A DNA stretch of 64,000 nucleotides from Chalara sp. BL73 (taxonomy: Eukaryota; Ascomycota; Leotiomycetes; Helotiales): contig CAKJVC010000021.1 in NCBI GenBank assembly GCA_918026815.1, forward strand, positions 372,001 to 436,000. The letters run 5' to 3'. Shown piece after piece: positions 45,127-57,449 of the stretch (its first letter is position 1; each line of letters opens with the position of its first letter). Position numbers and translations under genes: made by a program. Under the pieces are notes generated by a model. The model was given only the letters and a program-made list of their open reading frames with translations, searched no databases and was not told where the DNA came from.

Positions 45127-47476
45127 TCACATGATACGCTTGAATATCTCCTGGCCTTCCTTCAGCTTCTTGGTGCGGTCCTCTAGGAAGGCACGGGTGC
45201 GCTTGGTGGCAGCTGGCTCCGAAGCCATGTTCTCAACAGCAGCATCAGAGAGGTCGCTAACGATGACGGGGGAGAATATCTCCTCGAGCTCTCCCACGAT
45301 GTGACGTTCGATTACCTGCGTGGTTACGTTGGCAATGAATGTCTTCTGATGAACCTGATAGCATGTTAGTCACCGTGAAGCTGGAGCATATGAAAGAAGG
45401 AAGTTACCTTGTAGATTGCAAGCAGACAGTCCAAAGCCTCTTGGCAGCTGTGATCATCCATGCTTGATTCGTGAGACTGAGAGAATTGCATCACGGCCTT
45501 GGAGACATCAACGGTTGTGGAAGTTGCGCCGTCTCCATTATCAGTCGTGACTGACGCATCCTCGACACACTTTGCCAAAGCTGCCATCTGCCTCTCCACA
45601 CGGCTCTTCGAGACTGTTTGGGTATAGTACTTATTGTAGTTGATAGGGTGAAGCTTCAATTCCTTCACAAGCAGAGCCAGCTCCTTCAACGCCCCATCCA
45701 TGCGTGCTCGCAGCTTGTCCTCAATCAGTAGTCCCCAGACTCGGTTCGCGACATCCTTTGGACATTGGTCCTGAATTAGGTTCTTGAGGAACGCGCTACA
45801 TATTCCGGAAACCTTCTCCACATGCGCCCCAGCAAGATCAGCCCATCTCTCGGATTGCTCCCAGAAAAGTTCGCCAATCAATAGAGGATTGAAATTTCCC
45901 ACAAGCTCCTTCCCGCGAGTTCGGACGAGCGCCTTGCGGACCCATTTGAGACCTTCATCTTTAGTCAAGCGGATGGGCTGTAGAGGGTCTCCAGGATGTA
46001 CGACGGCGATCTTAACGGAATCTCGTTGACCGAACTGATACTTATGGCCACGCTCGCGGATTATTTCGGTGAACTCTGTATTGAGAAACTGAACAACCGC
46101 ACGGGTTCTCGCTACTGTAGTTGGCGATGTGAGTGACCACTTTTGATCGGTGTTCTTTTGAAAATAAGTATCTTCGTAATGACCACCAACCGCAGCCAAA
46201 CATATTCTATGATAGTTCATGCTTAGTCTAGACAAATATGCGGTGCATTCAACAGCTGTAGATCGGCGACTACCTAACAATCCCAGTGAGCGTTGGGCAT
46301 CTTCCAAAGCAGTCTCCAGATCCTTGCGTAGCTTGGGAAGCTCATTTTTAATGTGCTCAAAGAGGAGTTGCGCCAGGCGAGCTTTTAGGGCGTCGATGCC
46401 GACGCTTTCTTGTGGCAAAGTCTTGAAGTTGGATTTATTGAAGAACGTTGCCTCGGAAAGGTTTCTCTCCTCCAGAGAACAACCTGACTCCTCGAATTTG
46501 CGATTCTTGAGAACATGCCAGCCGAGCTTGAAAAAAATGTCCTCATTTCGGGCCAGTTCGATGTATGCAGCCTCAGAAGCAGACCCAGAAGCTAGTCCAT
46601 CCGGCTTGGTAATGACTCCTAGCGTGCGTTCACCTTCGGGGTCAACATCTCGAACCTTCTCAAGGATTCTCTGATTAGAGTAGTCGTTAGTGGCAGATAC
46701 GACTGCCAAGCAGATTGTTCGAGGCTGTTGGATATAGTGATCGGTGATAGCGGCGACAAGCTCAACATCTGCCTTGGTGACACCTTTTGTAGACGTAGCG
46801 ATCAGACCCGGAATATCTACCACTGTAAGTTGAGGTGATCCTGGGCTACCAAACTCGATGCTAAGGACATCTCTTGCAAATGCAGGAGTTTTCTTTTCTG
46901 GGTCAGGTTTCTTCTCAATTCCCATCACAGCCTTTGCCAATATCATGATACGAGGCAGGTCAGCAAAGTCAGTGAAAGACTCCTCAAAGTTCTTGATTGT
47001 AGCCTGTTCGGCAGCTGGGCGTGATGGATCTGGAATAACTCGGACCTGCATGGCATAATCATTAGTACCAAGCCAGCGATTGTCGAAAGGATCATGTTAC
47101 GACGAATTGACAGGCCATACCGTGACATAAACATTCTTGGAGTCTCGAAGATGAATCTCTGTTGCGAAACGAGTACAGAGATTATCGCTCTGCTCGAAAG
47201 GGATTCCAGTAATAGCTTCAAGAGTGGAGCTCTTTCCAGAGGATTGATCACCACATGCGACCTGTGAAATGTTAAATTTAACATATAGAAATATTTGAGG
47301 AATCATCTTACAATTTGAGGAAGCGAGATGACACTCTCGAGGCCACACTTTCGAAGTTGCGCAACAATATCCAACACTCTGCGATGCTCATCACTCTGGA
47401 GCTCGCCGAGAGAAGTATCATCAATCATGTCGGCTGATGGCTTCTCAACGATGGTTGAAGCGGTTTGTTGTGTCAT
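45127..47476 (-). CDS. Dynamin-like GTPase (Mx/fungal dynamin family)
   Basis: Exons 47476-47312, 47261-47121, 47045-45408 and 45354-45127 give 723 residues. G1 is GDQSSGKSS (about residue 60), G3 is VVDIPGLIATS and G4 is VITKPDG. A long helical stalk follows, and the last exon encodes a GTPase effector region (TKRTRAFLEDRTKKLKEG). There is no PH domain and no proline-rich tail, which points away from classical dynamin and towards Mx-like or Vps1/Dnm1-like fungal proteins. It would remodel membranes in a GTP-dependent way; the compartment is unknown. The first intron falls directly before the P-loop. Confidence 0.93.
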
Positions 47477-48478
47477 TTTGTCTAGACAAAATGATTGTCT
47501 CGTTATTGATGGAGATTGTGGTTTTGTAGAGGTTCAGTGAATTCGAGAGAATAATATCTGCGCTAAGCAACAATAGGTCTTAAAGGTGAAGGTGAGAACA
47601 ATCTATTTATGGCAAAGCACAGAGGTATTCCTATGGCTCATTTCAGTTTAGAGCATTTGTACCTTAAACAAAAGCTTTATTGTATGGAAGGGTGCTCACA
47701 GATGATTCGGAACTTCTAAGTTAGGACTTGAAAATAAGTCTGCGATATTGCTTAATTGGACTGGTAGTCATGTTTTGGAACGTAGTTCTTTGCGTTCAGG
47801 AGACTTTTGGATTTTAATTGATGTCTGTACCCAGGGTCGAGACCTCTTTAGGTGTCCCTTGCATTGACTCTGCCACGCTCATCGAAGGCAGCAGTTTCAC
47901 GAGAAAGCGGCTATGACGACCAACAAACGAAACCCACTCATTTTATCCATTTTTTTTTAATACATATCAACTCACCGACTGCAAGGCTCAAAATGTTGGC
48001 GTTTCAACTTCAACCCGGAGGACCGCGCCACAGCGCATAAATGCCATGCCCACCCGTTTCGAGGCCATTTGTTGGATACCAGCTCGAGCATTCGCCAATG
48101 ATGATCAAGTTAATTTCCATGTTTCTATCTCCCTTAGAAAGTGATAGAAAGTGAGCCTAGGCTTTAGGCTTTATGGGCAAGTCCCAGTTCCATTGCTTTC
48201 AATTGATGAGTTGTGATGCCAAGCCGGCTCGGGTATAGAGTGCGGCAACCAGCATGGTTTTTCTTCCGTGCAAATGATTGAGCCATAAAGTTCCAGGTTC
48301 GACATCAAATAATACTACAACAGTTAATGCGAATAGGTACTGCTGGTGTCGCAAGAATTATGGCACGGCGGGAAAGATATCACTGCAAGGACAGTGCCCA
48401 GTCTTCGGTTCGGTATTTTATTTGAATGTTAGACTTTCATATATACAAGATAGGCAATATACTTGGGTCCTGCTACCT
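47477..48478. other. Intergenic
   Basis: About 1 kb: promoter of the dynamin-like gene and 3' flank of the membrane glycoprotein candidate. No other feature is supported. Confidence 0.5.
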
Positions 48479-49447
48479 TCAGACCTTTGACCATCTATTA
48501 ATCTTCCATCCTTCCATCTCCACACCAACCGGTTCCCTTGCTGGTAACTCCACCTTCTCGTCTTCCCCGATCGGCCTCGGAGAGTCCAGCTCGTGCACAA
48601 CAAAACTATCTCCATGCAGCTGCGCTTGATATTTATACTCCTCATATGGCTCAGTATATGACTCATGTGGCAATGCAGAAATTGGCGGTTGTTCTTCCAC
48701 AATATTTTCCTGCTGCCTTTTCTTTTGCCGCCGCTTGTAAAAGAAGAATGCTCCGATAAGAATAAGTAAGATAATAGGACCGAGGACTGCGCCTGCGATC
48801 CAGGTTTTTCTTGTTGATGAAAACGTTTCCGCAGAATGAAGAGATGCTGCTGAAGTATCTGCCTTGGGGTCAGCGCCGCATTTTATATTACAGGAACTTT
48901 AAAATTTGCTGACCTGAGGGGGGGCTAAGAGGGGAGGTAGTCGCTAATCCTAGAACTGGTGTTTGCGCCACAATCGATGTCTGCGTCACAAACACTGTTG
49001 AATTCTGACTCGCCACGACTTGGGCTGTGGCAGTCTGTAAACTTTTCGCGTAGCTTGATATTTTTGCTGCTTGTGAAAGTTGTGAAGAAGCCACTGCTAA
49101 TTGTGAAGATATCGTCGCTGAAGGTCTTCCAGATGTGCTACTTTGTGCTAAGGACGCGCAGTAGTTGAGATATGGTATTAGCATGCCAGGTATAAAGCTC
49201 TGATACGGCATGGGGGCTGCGGCTGTGTTTGTAACAACACAATCACCGCATGACTGATAGTTTTTGGAGAATGTGGAATCTGGGAGGCATATGGCAGGGA
49301 CCATGCCGAGCGTCATTTCTTCTTGAAAGATGGGATCTACAATTTTGAGTAAGCTGTCTTCTACCCCGCCAAAAGAAGCATACAGCATAGAGAAGTGCAT
49401 GGTCCTCCACCGAAAGGGGGACGCGAAGACGACATTGCTAGTTATAC
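48479..49447 (-). CDS. Single-pass membrane protein with Cys-containing extracellular part (5' end uncertain)
   Basis: Two clear exons, about 49447-48914 and 48857-48479. The N-terminal part has SFGGVEDSLLKIVDPIFQEE, CLPDSTFSKNYQSCGDC and FIPGMLIPYLNYCAS: paired cysteines as in secreted domains. A Ser/Thr/Gln-rich stalk follows, then a membrane segment (WIAGAVLGPIILLILIGAFF), a basic stop (YKRRQKKRQQ) and a cytoplasmic tail ending WKINRWSKV. This is the layout of fungal cell-wall sensor-like or WSC/Mid2-like proteins, but I recognise no named domain. A signal-peptide exon probably lies upstream (an ATG giving MILRASLCFRS near 49550) but I could not join it in frame. Confidence 0.7.
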
Positions 49448-50288
49448 ACGACTATCGTACAGCTATTGATCAAAGTAGAAGGGAACCTGTCCTTGAACGA
49501 GGAATCAATTGCTCGGCAAAGAACGAAAACAAAGTGAAGCTCTCAAGATCATAATATTTTCACAAAAGAATTTTGAGCGGCGCAGCTGATGTTTATCGGC
49601 TCTTATACACTTCCACGTTGTATTCTCCAGACTATCATGCACGTGTGTGCTGCAGGTACTCTTACTGCATTGGCCAAAGCTCAAAAAGTAACTTTTAGCC
49701 AATCAGCAGAATGAGATACCGTCATTCAAGACCTTCCTTACGGAACAGTTCTTGAGCGCTCTCAAGCATATCTCAGAAAGGAATGGTCGATTGCGGGTGT
49801 TACCCTATTTCAAGGTAAAGCAATCGTGAGAGTAATGCGCTTGGCATGAAGATCCCCCCACCTCGCGACGAAAGCCCGTTTTGGTAACTCGGCTAAAGGC
49901 AACATAAAAAACTGCACACCAATCGAAAACAGTCTCCTCTAAAGTATACGGGCAGTGCCATCCATTTTCCCACGAGATTTGAACACTTGGTCATGCCGGG
50001 ATAAGGCACGGCTTGATCTCAACTCAACTGCCGTGCTTCGATACAATAGTGAGACAGATAATAGATAAGAACTGGTCTCGGCCTACCGAGCACAAGCAGA
50101 CGCAGCACAACAGTAAGATCGAAACGTTACCTTGCAGGCTAGTCAAAAAAATTTATCGAAATTCTGAATATAAACACGCTTGAGTATATACTGTTGAAAT
50201 CTTAACACTACAAGCCCGAAACAACGAAAAGCGAATCCCAGAACTGCAAGGAACAATGGATCTTCTTAGATTCTACTAATGTTCTAAT
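49448..50288. other. Intergenic
   Basis: About 0.8 kb. It may contain the 5' exon of the membrane protein. A CTCGG-N4-CCGAG palindrome sits at 50077-50090, with a different spacing from the cluster motif. Confidence 0.45.
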
Positions 50289-51359
50289 CTATAACCCTCC
50301 AGCTGGTGGAATATATGGTGTAATTAGCATCTCGCTGAACTTCTTTAGCCTCTCCACACCTCTGACTTCCTCGACAAGCAATGGCATCTTCACCACATTG
50401 AATTCGTCATATAGCTCCTCAATCTGCTCCAAATACTTCTTCTGCATCTTCCTTCTAGCATTGCACTGGTCGCAATCGCTATCCTTCTTTGGGAATAACA
50501 GCTGGTTGACCACGATACAATGTGTATCGATATGGAAGCCCGCTAATTCTTGGATCATACGTTCTGTTTCGTAGAGAGAGAGAAATTCGGGGATGCAAAC
50601 ACAGACGAAGGTAGTGAGATTTTCGTCTTTGAATTGCGAGTTGACTTCTGTAATGGTTTCCCGGAGTCCCTCAAGCTTTTCCATCATTTCGGACAGATTG
50701 GCACCGTTTGGCAGACCGCCGTTAGCACCGAGGAGACCGTTGAGCATGGGGCCAAATTGGTTGGAGAGTTGGGAAACTTTGGCTAGCGCCTTCTCAAGGA
50801 CGGATGGGAATTGGAGGAAGCGGAGAGTATGGCCCGTTGGAGCAGTGTCGAAGATGATTGTTTCGTATGATAGGGATTTAACTTGTTTTAATACTTCTGC
50901 GAAGGACATTGCTTCATCAATACCAGGAATCTGCTATAGTTAGCCTAGTTTCTCTGATTTAGTAGCGACCCAACATACAGCAAATGCCAGATCCTGCATC
51001 ATGCCTCCCATGCCCGCAGCTGGATTATCTCCCTCATCTGCGCCCCCTATTAATTCTTGAATGCTGCCATTAGGATCAATTTCCATGGCACTTAAGTTCG
51101 TGAAGCCATTGACCAGTCTTGCCTCCTTGCCAAATTTTTGTGAGAATGCATCTGAAAGATTATGTGCTGGATCGGTAGATATAAGCAGAACTGATCTGCG
51201 GACTTTCGCAAGTTGAATTGCCAAGGAGCAGGATGTCGTTGTTTTCCCTACACCTCCCTTCCCACCGACGAATATCCAACGTAGTGTCTTTTGATCGAGG
51301 ATAGATTGCAGAGTGGGCTCGAGTTGGTCGTCATCTGTGTTGATCACTGCAGAAGACAT
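50289..51359 (-). CDS. GET3: Get3/ArsA-type ATPase (tail-anchored protein insertion)
   Basis: Exons 51359-50979 and 50930-50289 give 340 residues, the usual Get3 length. The deviant Walker A is [10 protein letters not shown], switch I is [12 protein letters not shown], and [20 protein letters not shown] is the A-loop/switch II region. The zinc-binding CxxC (DCDQC) that holds the homodimer together is present. A Met-rich stretch (GMGGMM) and the hydrophobic helical part fit client binding. It delivers tail-anchored proteins to the ER membrane. It is a housekeeping gene unrelated to the PKS cluster. Confidence 0.96.
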
Positions 51360-51896
51360 GGTTACGGTGATCTCCTGGAGTGTGAAAAAGGTAACGTAAA
51401 TAGCAGTATGCCCCTTTGAAGGTGATGTGTTCTTCCACTGGGTTGTGATCTTTTATCTTCCTCTGCCTTCTCTGACGTCGGCCAGTAGTGGGACTGATCT
51501 GATTGGCTTGCCCCGCTATGTCTTGAAATTAGATGCTGGCCTTGTTTAGATTCTGACGCCCCGAAAACACATGCTGGTGATTGTTTATTTATACAGATCC
51601 ATAGAAATTAAGGACTGCTATAGCCCAAAGAGCCCACAGATTATGGCTGAGGCTAGAAAGGTTGTGTGAGAGTTGGAGGTCAACACCAAGACAAGGCTGA
51701 AGTGCCAGCGGCCGTCTCCGACCTCCAGAGAAATCAGCCTTCCAAGGTTTTCTCACTTTTCAAATCACTGATAAATTCAAGAATATTTAGATCCCAGATG
51801 CGTTGGTAACCTCAAGCTCCAAAAGGCTTTTCAAACAAATCCGTAGGTACAGTACCATCATATCACCGTCAATTGCTCGTTGCTAACAGGCTCAAG
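51360..51896. promoter_or_regulatory. Divergent promoter of GET3 and HIU hydrolase
   Basis: 537 bp between two divergent start codons. No specific motif was identified. Confidence 0.4.
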
Positions 51897-52361
51897 ATGC
51901 CAAACAACCCCACCTCATCCCCAAGCTCCAGACTACAAGCTCTCTCCTCGCACCTTAACTCTCCAACAATGGCGACTAAAGACCCCATAACCTGCCATGT
52001 CCTAGACACCACCACCGGGCGTCCCGCTCCCCATCTTATAGCCACCCTCACATGCCAATCCGCGCCCGCAAACGCCAGTGTCGCGTTCACGGCCGTCACC
52101 AACTCTGATGGACGTATCACAAACTGGGATGCCGAGCAAAAGAAAGACAGAGCTGGGAAGCCAATTACGATGCAGACAATGATTGAAGATCATAGGGGCT
52201 CGAGCATCTGGCAGCTAAGGTTTAATACTGGGGAGTATTATGGAGCGGAGAAGACGTTTTGGCCGTGGGTGGAGTTGACATTTTATGTGAAAGAGGGAGA
52301 ACATTTCCATGTGCCGCTGCTCCTGGGCCCATATAGCTATACGACATATAGGGGAAGCTAG
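51897..52361 (+). CDS. 5-hydroxyisourate hydrolase (transthyretin-like)
   Basis: Single exon of 154 residues from ATG 51897; an internal ATG at 51969 (MATKDPITCHVLD) gives about 130 residues, closer to bacterial enzymes. The family hallmarks are present: CHVLDTTTGRPAPHL at the start, TNSDGRI, then the C-terminal tetrapeptide YRGS. It hydrolyses 5-hydroxyisourate, the urate oxidase product, towards allantoin. The C-terminus is not a peroxisomal SKL signal. The extra N-terminal 24 residues are Ser/Pro-rich and of unknown role. Confidence 0.92.
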   Translation: MPNNPTSSPSSRLQALSSHLNSPTMATKDPITCHVLDTTTGRPAPHLIATLTCQSAPANASVAFTAVTNSDGRITNWDAEQKKDRAGKPITMQTMIEDHRGSSIWQLRFNTGEYYGAEKTFWPWVELTFYVKEGEHFHVPLLLGPYSYTTYRGS

Positions 52362-55254
52362 AACGGGCATAGGAGCAGAGCAAAGTTCGTAAATTCATGA
52401 TCAGACTTCAAAAATGAGGTATTGTATTATGCTCTTAATGGCATTTGTTCATTCATTCCGATTTCCGTGCCACCATGAGGGCAGGATTGTACATCATATC
52501 CGACGCCAATTTCCATTGCAAACTCCACGCTAAAGAACCAAGCATTCCTCCATCACGGTATTGCTTGTCATTGTGTTACATTTTCTCACCACTAACACCC
52601 AATTTTCCACGTTTAGATGACTTTGTGCAGTTGCAATTTGCGCAAGATACCTTTCGTACGGTCGCCTTCTTTATAACCCTGCACATCCCTTTCATCAATG
52701 CTCTGCGTTTGACCCAACGATACTGCACTATCAGACTTGACGTCCCCTTTTGGTGGATCTACAATGTCATCTCTATTCTCTATATCCGTTTGGATCGCAG
52801 CTGGACTGTTCTTCTCCTTTGTTCCGTCTGCATATGTAATGTTGTCATATCTGTTAACTGAATAAGCGCTCTTCCGTTTAAGAATTAAGTATCAAGTCCA
52901 TGGCTTGGACGATTGAAAACTTTGATACCATGGGGATTAGGCTGTATTAAGTATCACACCTACCGCATAGTCTCCTCCAATGTAAGCTTTCCGCTCCTAC
53001 TTGAATGATGTCTGTGGATGCGCAAACTTCGGCGCGAATTTCTTCTCTCCAGCGCAATATCAGGTGCCTCTATCGTTGCATTCTTACTTGTGTCTGCATC
53101 TGGGTGTGGTAGTGTTGTGTTGCGATCTCAGGCGGGGTTAGCAGGGCATCCTTCCTCCCCATTGCACTCTGGCCGACTCACCAGGACTCAGAGGTTCAGG
53201 AAAACCTGTTTCCCTTTCTCCCATAGTCGTTTTCGCAAGAGGCTCTTGGACTATGTTCTTTGTGTTAACCATGATGGGTGTCGGGGGAGGTTGTCGGTTA
53301 TGTATTATGTTTTCTGTCTGAATTGCTTGCAGGTATTGCTTTCGTGGAGCTGTGAGGAAGGTCAGCGCCTCGCGCAGAAAATTAAGTAGCATTATGAGAA
53401 GTATTTAAGCCAAAAGCAGACAACAATCGCAAATTTCAATTCATGAATTCACGATTTGCTACTCATAAGTGATTAATGGCTTGATGGCTATGACTGGAAG
53501 AAGAAACGTTGAGGCATTCCGGCTATTCATGTCTGTCGGGAGGATCTGACCGTATATCTGCAGGTGAGAAGCACCAACAATGGCGCTACACGGCATGCGT
53601 CTATGCACATGCAACCAATTGGGAAAGTCACACGTCGAGGGACATTTGATAACTTACAGGCCTGTAGGTAGATAAGCTGCGATTGTAAGAGTGTAATATG
53701 GAGAAGTTACCATCAGCGCAAGGCAGACCTTATATAACCAAGTTTCGGGTGTCGGCAGCAGCAGTATATTTACTCTCCACAGCCTTGCCTGGACCCTATG
53801 ACGCAAATGGCTTGGTGTCTTTCCTGGAGGTGGCTCAATTCGGGTCGGCACAGAGTCCTCCACTTGGAAGCGGGGCCGGCTGTGGCGTAGCCGCGTAAGT
53901 GAGGGGATGAAAGTGGCTCAAACTCGGATAGATAGCCGATGGGCCATTGAGAGATTGGCTTTCGGGTGATTCGGCACCTTTAAGTATGGGAAGCATAGTC
54001 TAGAAGCCTCTAAATTTTTGCCAAGTTAAGGTCAAGCAATTTTCACCTGACGGCAGATTATAAGCCGAAAGCTAAAGTACAGAAACTACTTAAGCTTGTC
54101 CCAGTAATGAAACTTAGTGCTACATGGCCAGGAAAATATCAATATTCTGAACGTGAGGCTATACGGTACGCATTTCGACTCTGCTCTTCCCTCCGACTCA
54201 GGGGTATACGAAGTAATTTCAGGGTACTCCGAAACCCTTTCCTCCAGGCAACAACATTTCTTGCTATACTAAGAGCTTCAGTATCTCGTACGCAAAAGAA
54301 GTACTCTTCCAATAGATAAACCTCTCTACAAAAACCCTAGCTCGTTGCCTTCGTTAATATAGCAGAGATTACTAACAAGCCATATCTCTTCTCCGGTGAC
54401 TCCATCGAGCTTCCTTGGCAGCTGCTGTACATCATCGGTTTGCTACTGCCCATTTTTGCACCCGGAAACTTACACATTATTCTTGAGTTTAATATGATCT
54501 AGTTCTCAAACCAGGCCCAAGCTGTTCCTTCTTGAGGGATACCCAGAATCGAAGGATATATGCCCGTTGTCACGGAGGGGCAAGCGCTATCTTTAGTCCT
54601 ATCGTAGTGCATCATCGCAACTGTAAGCTTCTTAAGCTTTGCCTTATCTCCCTGGTTTAAACGCGAATGATAGGATAAAATTCACTAGAGACTTGACCAT
54701 TAGAGAGCCTTTTAGTTCCCTTGAAAAATTTCCATCACTGCTATATTCTATATCTGCAATCCAAAAAGTGCTAGATGCTTTTGAGACTTTTTATTATCAG
54801 GCTGAGGGTGCCTCAAAGTAAATGGTATTGTAGGACCAAGAATCGCCATTTATGCCTATTTCATTGGGCCTATCTTGACAGATCAGAAAATTCTTCCAAA
54901 AGCATGGTTAGGCATAGGGTAAACGGTGAGAAACTCGTCACGAAGAGAGCCGGTTGCGTAGAATTTTGTTGAAAGTTGTATGGAGGTTAATAAAAGTTGG
55001 ATAAACCTAATTAAAATAAAATATGACAGAGTATCCAAATCAAGGCGTGGCAAGGTGACTAGACGATCCTTTCGACCTCACTGAGCATTTTCATTCATAC
55101 CACTTCGAAGCCAAGTCAACTTCAAACTGACGTGAAAAGGTTTTTGTTAAAAGTAGGTTCCCAATATGCGTCGGCCCGATTGATTTTATTGTTAGAAATA
55201 TCAAAATATTGGCAAACAGTTCAAAGTTAGTGAATTGTAATTACCTTCACCGCC
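52362..55254. other. Gene-free 2.9-kb region
   Basis: Open frames here are short, lack recognisable domains and cannot be extended by consensus splicing. The stretch 54000-55000 is AT-rich with many stops in all frames and could be old transposon debris, but no terminal repeats were found. Confidence 0.4.
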
Positions 55255-56787
55255 TTAACTTGCATTTATGTTTCCCATGCCACTAGGTCCAAGTTTTCCT
55301 CCTCCCCAGATAGTCCTGTCATTGTTATTCACAAAACTGCCACGATAAGGATATGACCAAATTAGAGCTCCCCAGCTGGGGTGATCACTCAGACCGGAAC
55401 CTGTCGCTAACAACTTATTAGTATATAACATTTAATGAGAGACCATCCATAACTCACGCCGTTGTTCTCCTCCGGCTGCATCATAGGTTTGCTTCGCTTT
55501 GGTAGTCCAAGGCGCCCTCAACCCTCTTTTGACAACGTATTGATAGTAAATAATCTGTATAATCAGTCTCGGTTTTGTTTACGTAGGCTAAAGGAAACTC
55601 ACATCCCACACTGCCTGCGATTTGGAAGTGCTGCTTAATTGACCAAGACCTCGACTGATGTTTGAAGGCGCGGCCCATGGCCCGTTGATAAGAATTGCTT
55701 CGCACCGGTAGAACTTGGGATCGTACGTAACCTCCTCTCCTAGATTGTACTTTGCAGTGTACTCTGCAGCTTTGAGTAGCAAATTATCTCCTAGTGAGTA
55801 TACGTCAGTCCCTTGTGACTGAACGACCCTCGCAGCTTCTGCAGCCCATCCAATCGCGGAAGAGGCATGGCTTTGGTCTCTTCCGGTTTCTGCGCCTTGG
55901 CCTGTTCTTGGGTCAAAATTTCCATAAATGCCAGCGCAAAGATCGTTCTGATAAGCGTTCAGGGCATAGTTGTACTGTTGATTTGTTAGATAAACTGAGA
56001 TCTTCAAGGAGAATCCTAATTTCATACCATGGACACATCATCGAGAAATACAGAAAATGACAACAAGGCTTTTACACTAGCCATGCCATAGTTTGCTTGC
56101 CCTATGATGATGGATTGGCGTGCAAATAGCCAGTAAATTTGATTAGAAAATCCAGTTCCGCCACCTGGTTTTGCGCCTTTCTCAATCCAACCGCCTTCCC
56201 ATCTCATAATCTCGGCCGCGTTGACAAATATATCGCCTTCTAGCCCTACAAGGAGAGAGGTGTCAACCCCAATGACATCAGTCAAATTCGTCCCCCAGGA
56301 ATCCAAAATCTTTGTAGATAAGTCCCAGTGTGCTTGATCTTTGGTGATGTACCACATTAGAGCGTTCTGGTAGGCTGCTCGAGCATCATTTGTGAATGTG
56401 GTATAATTACTGCAGCTTCCCCGACATATCACTCTCTTGGGCCCTTGCATGGCATACTTTGTAGTTCTTAGTCTCTCCTTCCTATCTTGTGATTAACATA
56501 TGACTTACAGATGACTGAGAGAAGCTATCTGTGCTGAAATTTGCAAATGCGGACTTCCATGGATCTTGACCATTCAATACTCCCTGTCGTATGCGTTCCA
56601 AGTCATCGTGTGTATGCCAGAGGCCTGGATGTATAAAGTCCCCAACCCTCCTTTTCATGCCATACAGATTGCCCCCCACTGGATTGACAGGCCCGTTAAG
56701 AACTGGGAGACCATTGAGACCTCCAGTTGCTGACGCAGACGAGAGAAGGGTTACAAACCCGATCAAGAAATAAAGAATCTTTGTCAT
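55255..56787 (-). CDS. Secreted alginate-lyase-superfamily protein (440 aa)
   Basis: Exons 56787-56509, 56456-56028, 55974-55603, 55554-55458 and 55400-55255 give 440 residues. A signal peptide is evident (MTKILYFLIGFVTLLSSASA). The mature protein has HPGLWHTHDDLERIR, an all-helical central region, then ETGRDQSHASSAIGWAAEAA, the charged His-containing motif seen in fungal alginate-lyase-domain (Pfam Alginate_lyase, CAZy PL38-like) proteins, and ends with SDHPSWGALIWSYPY. It likely cleaves a uronic-acid polymer by beta-elimination; the true substrate (alginate or glucuronan) cannot be told. A diverged homologue lies at 62474. Confidence 0.85.
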
Positions 56788-57449
56788 GTCAATCAGAATT
56801 CATCAAGTTCTATGCTGCAACTGTACAGTAGTTTCATATGGAGGCATCTTACCTTCATTACAGGATCTTTCCGATATGCACAAGCTGAATATGCCAAGGT
56901 TCCTTTGGTTGAACGAGGTCGAGAAGCTTACGTTCTTCAGTCACAGGCGTCCATATAACCCTTACCGTCAGAGCGAAAGTGGGCTCCTTTAAACAAGGGG
57001 TACGGCGGACATTGCCCTCATGTCCCCATGTAAGATCAAAATTTGGTGGGGTTTGCGGGGTAGTGGGGAGAACATCACTAAAAGCGGAGGACGGAAAATG
57101 TCTCGGGAAGAAGCTCAACAGTAAACTTCTCCGGGCACAAAGGAACAAAACACTCGGAAATTTGCGCAACAATAAATGGAGCAGCTTTAAAGCCACTCAA
57201 ATTTTCTAATGAATAAACGAGGAGGTAATAGTCAGAAGATGAGAACATACCGGGCAGCCCTTCGGTCCGTTCCCATTCAGCTCAAGGTTAAGCGAGCCCC
57301 TTTTTTTTTCTTGCCTCTTTGCCTCAGGCGATGGGGGTAATTCACTCCTACTGAAGCTCCAGTGCGTCACGCTTACGTTGAGGTGATATAGTAATTCAGA
57401 TTGTAAATATCCATATTTCATTGATTCTATTTACATTGAACTAATGAGC
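56788..57449. other. Intergenic between lyase and alpha-galactosidase
   Basis: 662 bp: promoter of the 440-residue lyase and 3' flank of the GH27 gene. No further feature is seen. Confidence 0.5.

Noticed and set aside
50077..50090. CTCGG-N4-CCGAG palindrome
   Set aside because: The arms match the cluster motif but the spacer is 4 rather than 8, and it lies downstream of GET3, away from any start codon of the cluster. Kept apart from the regulon.
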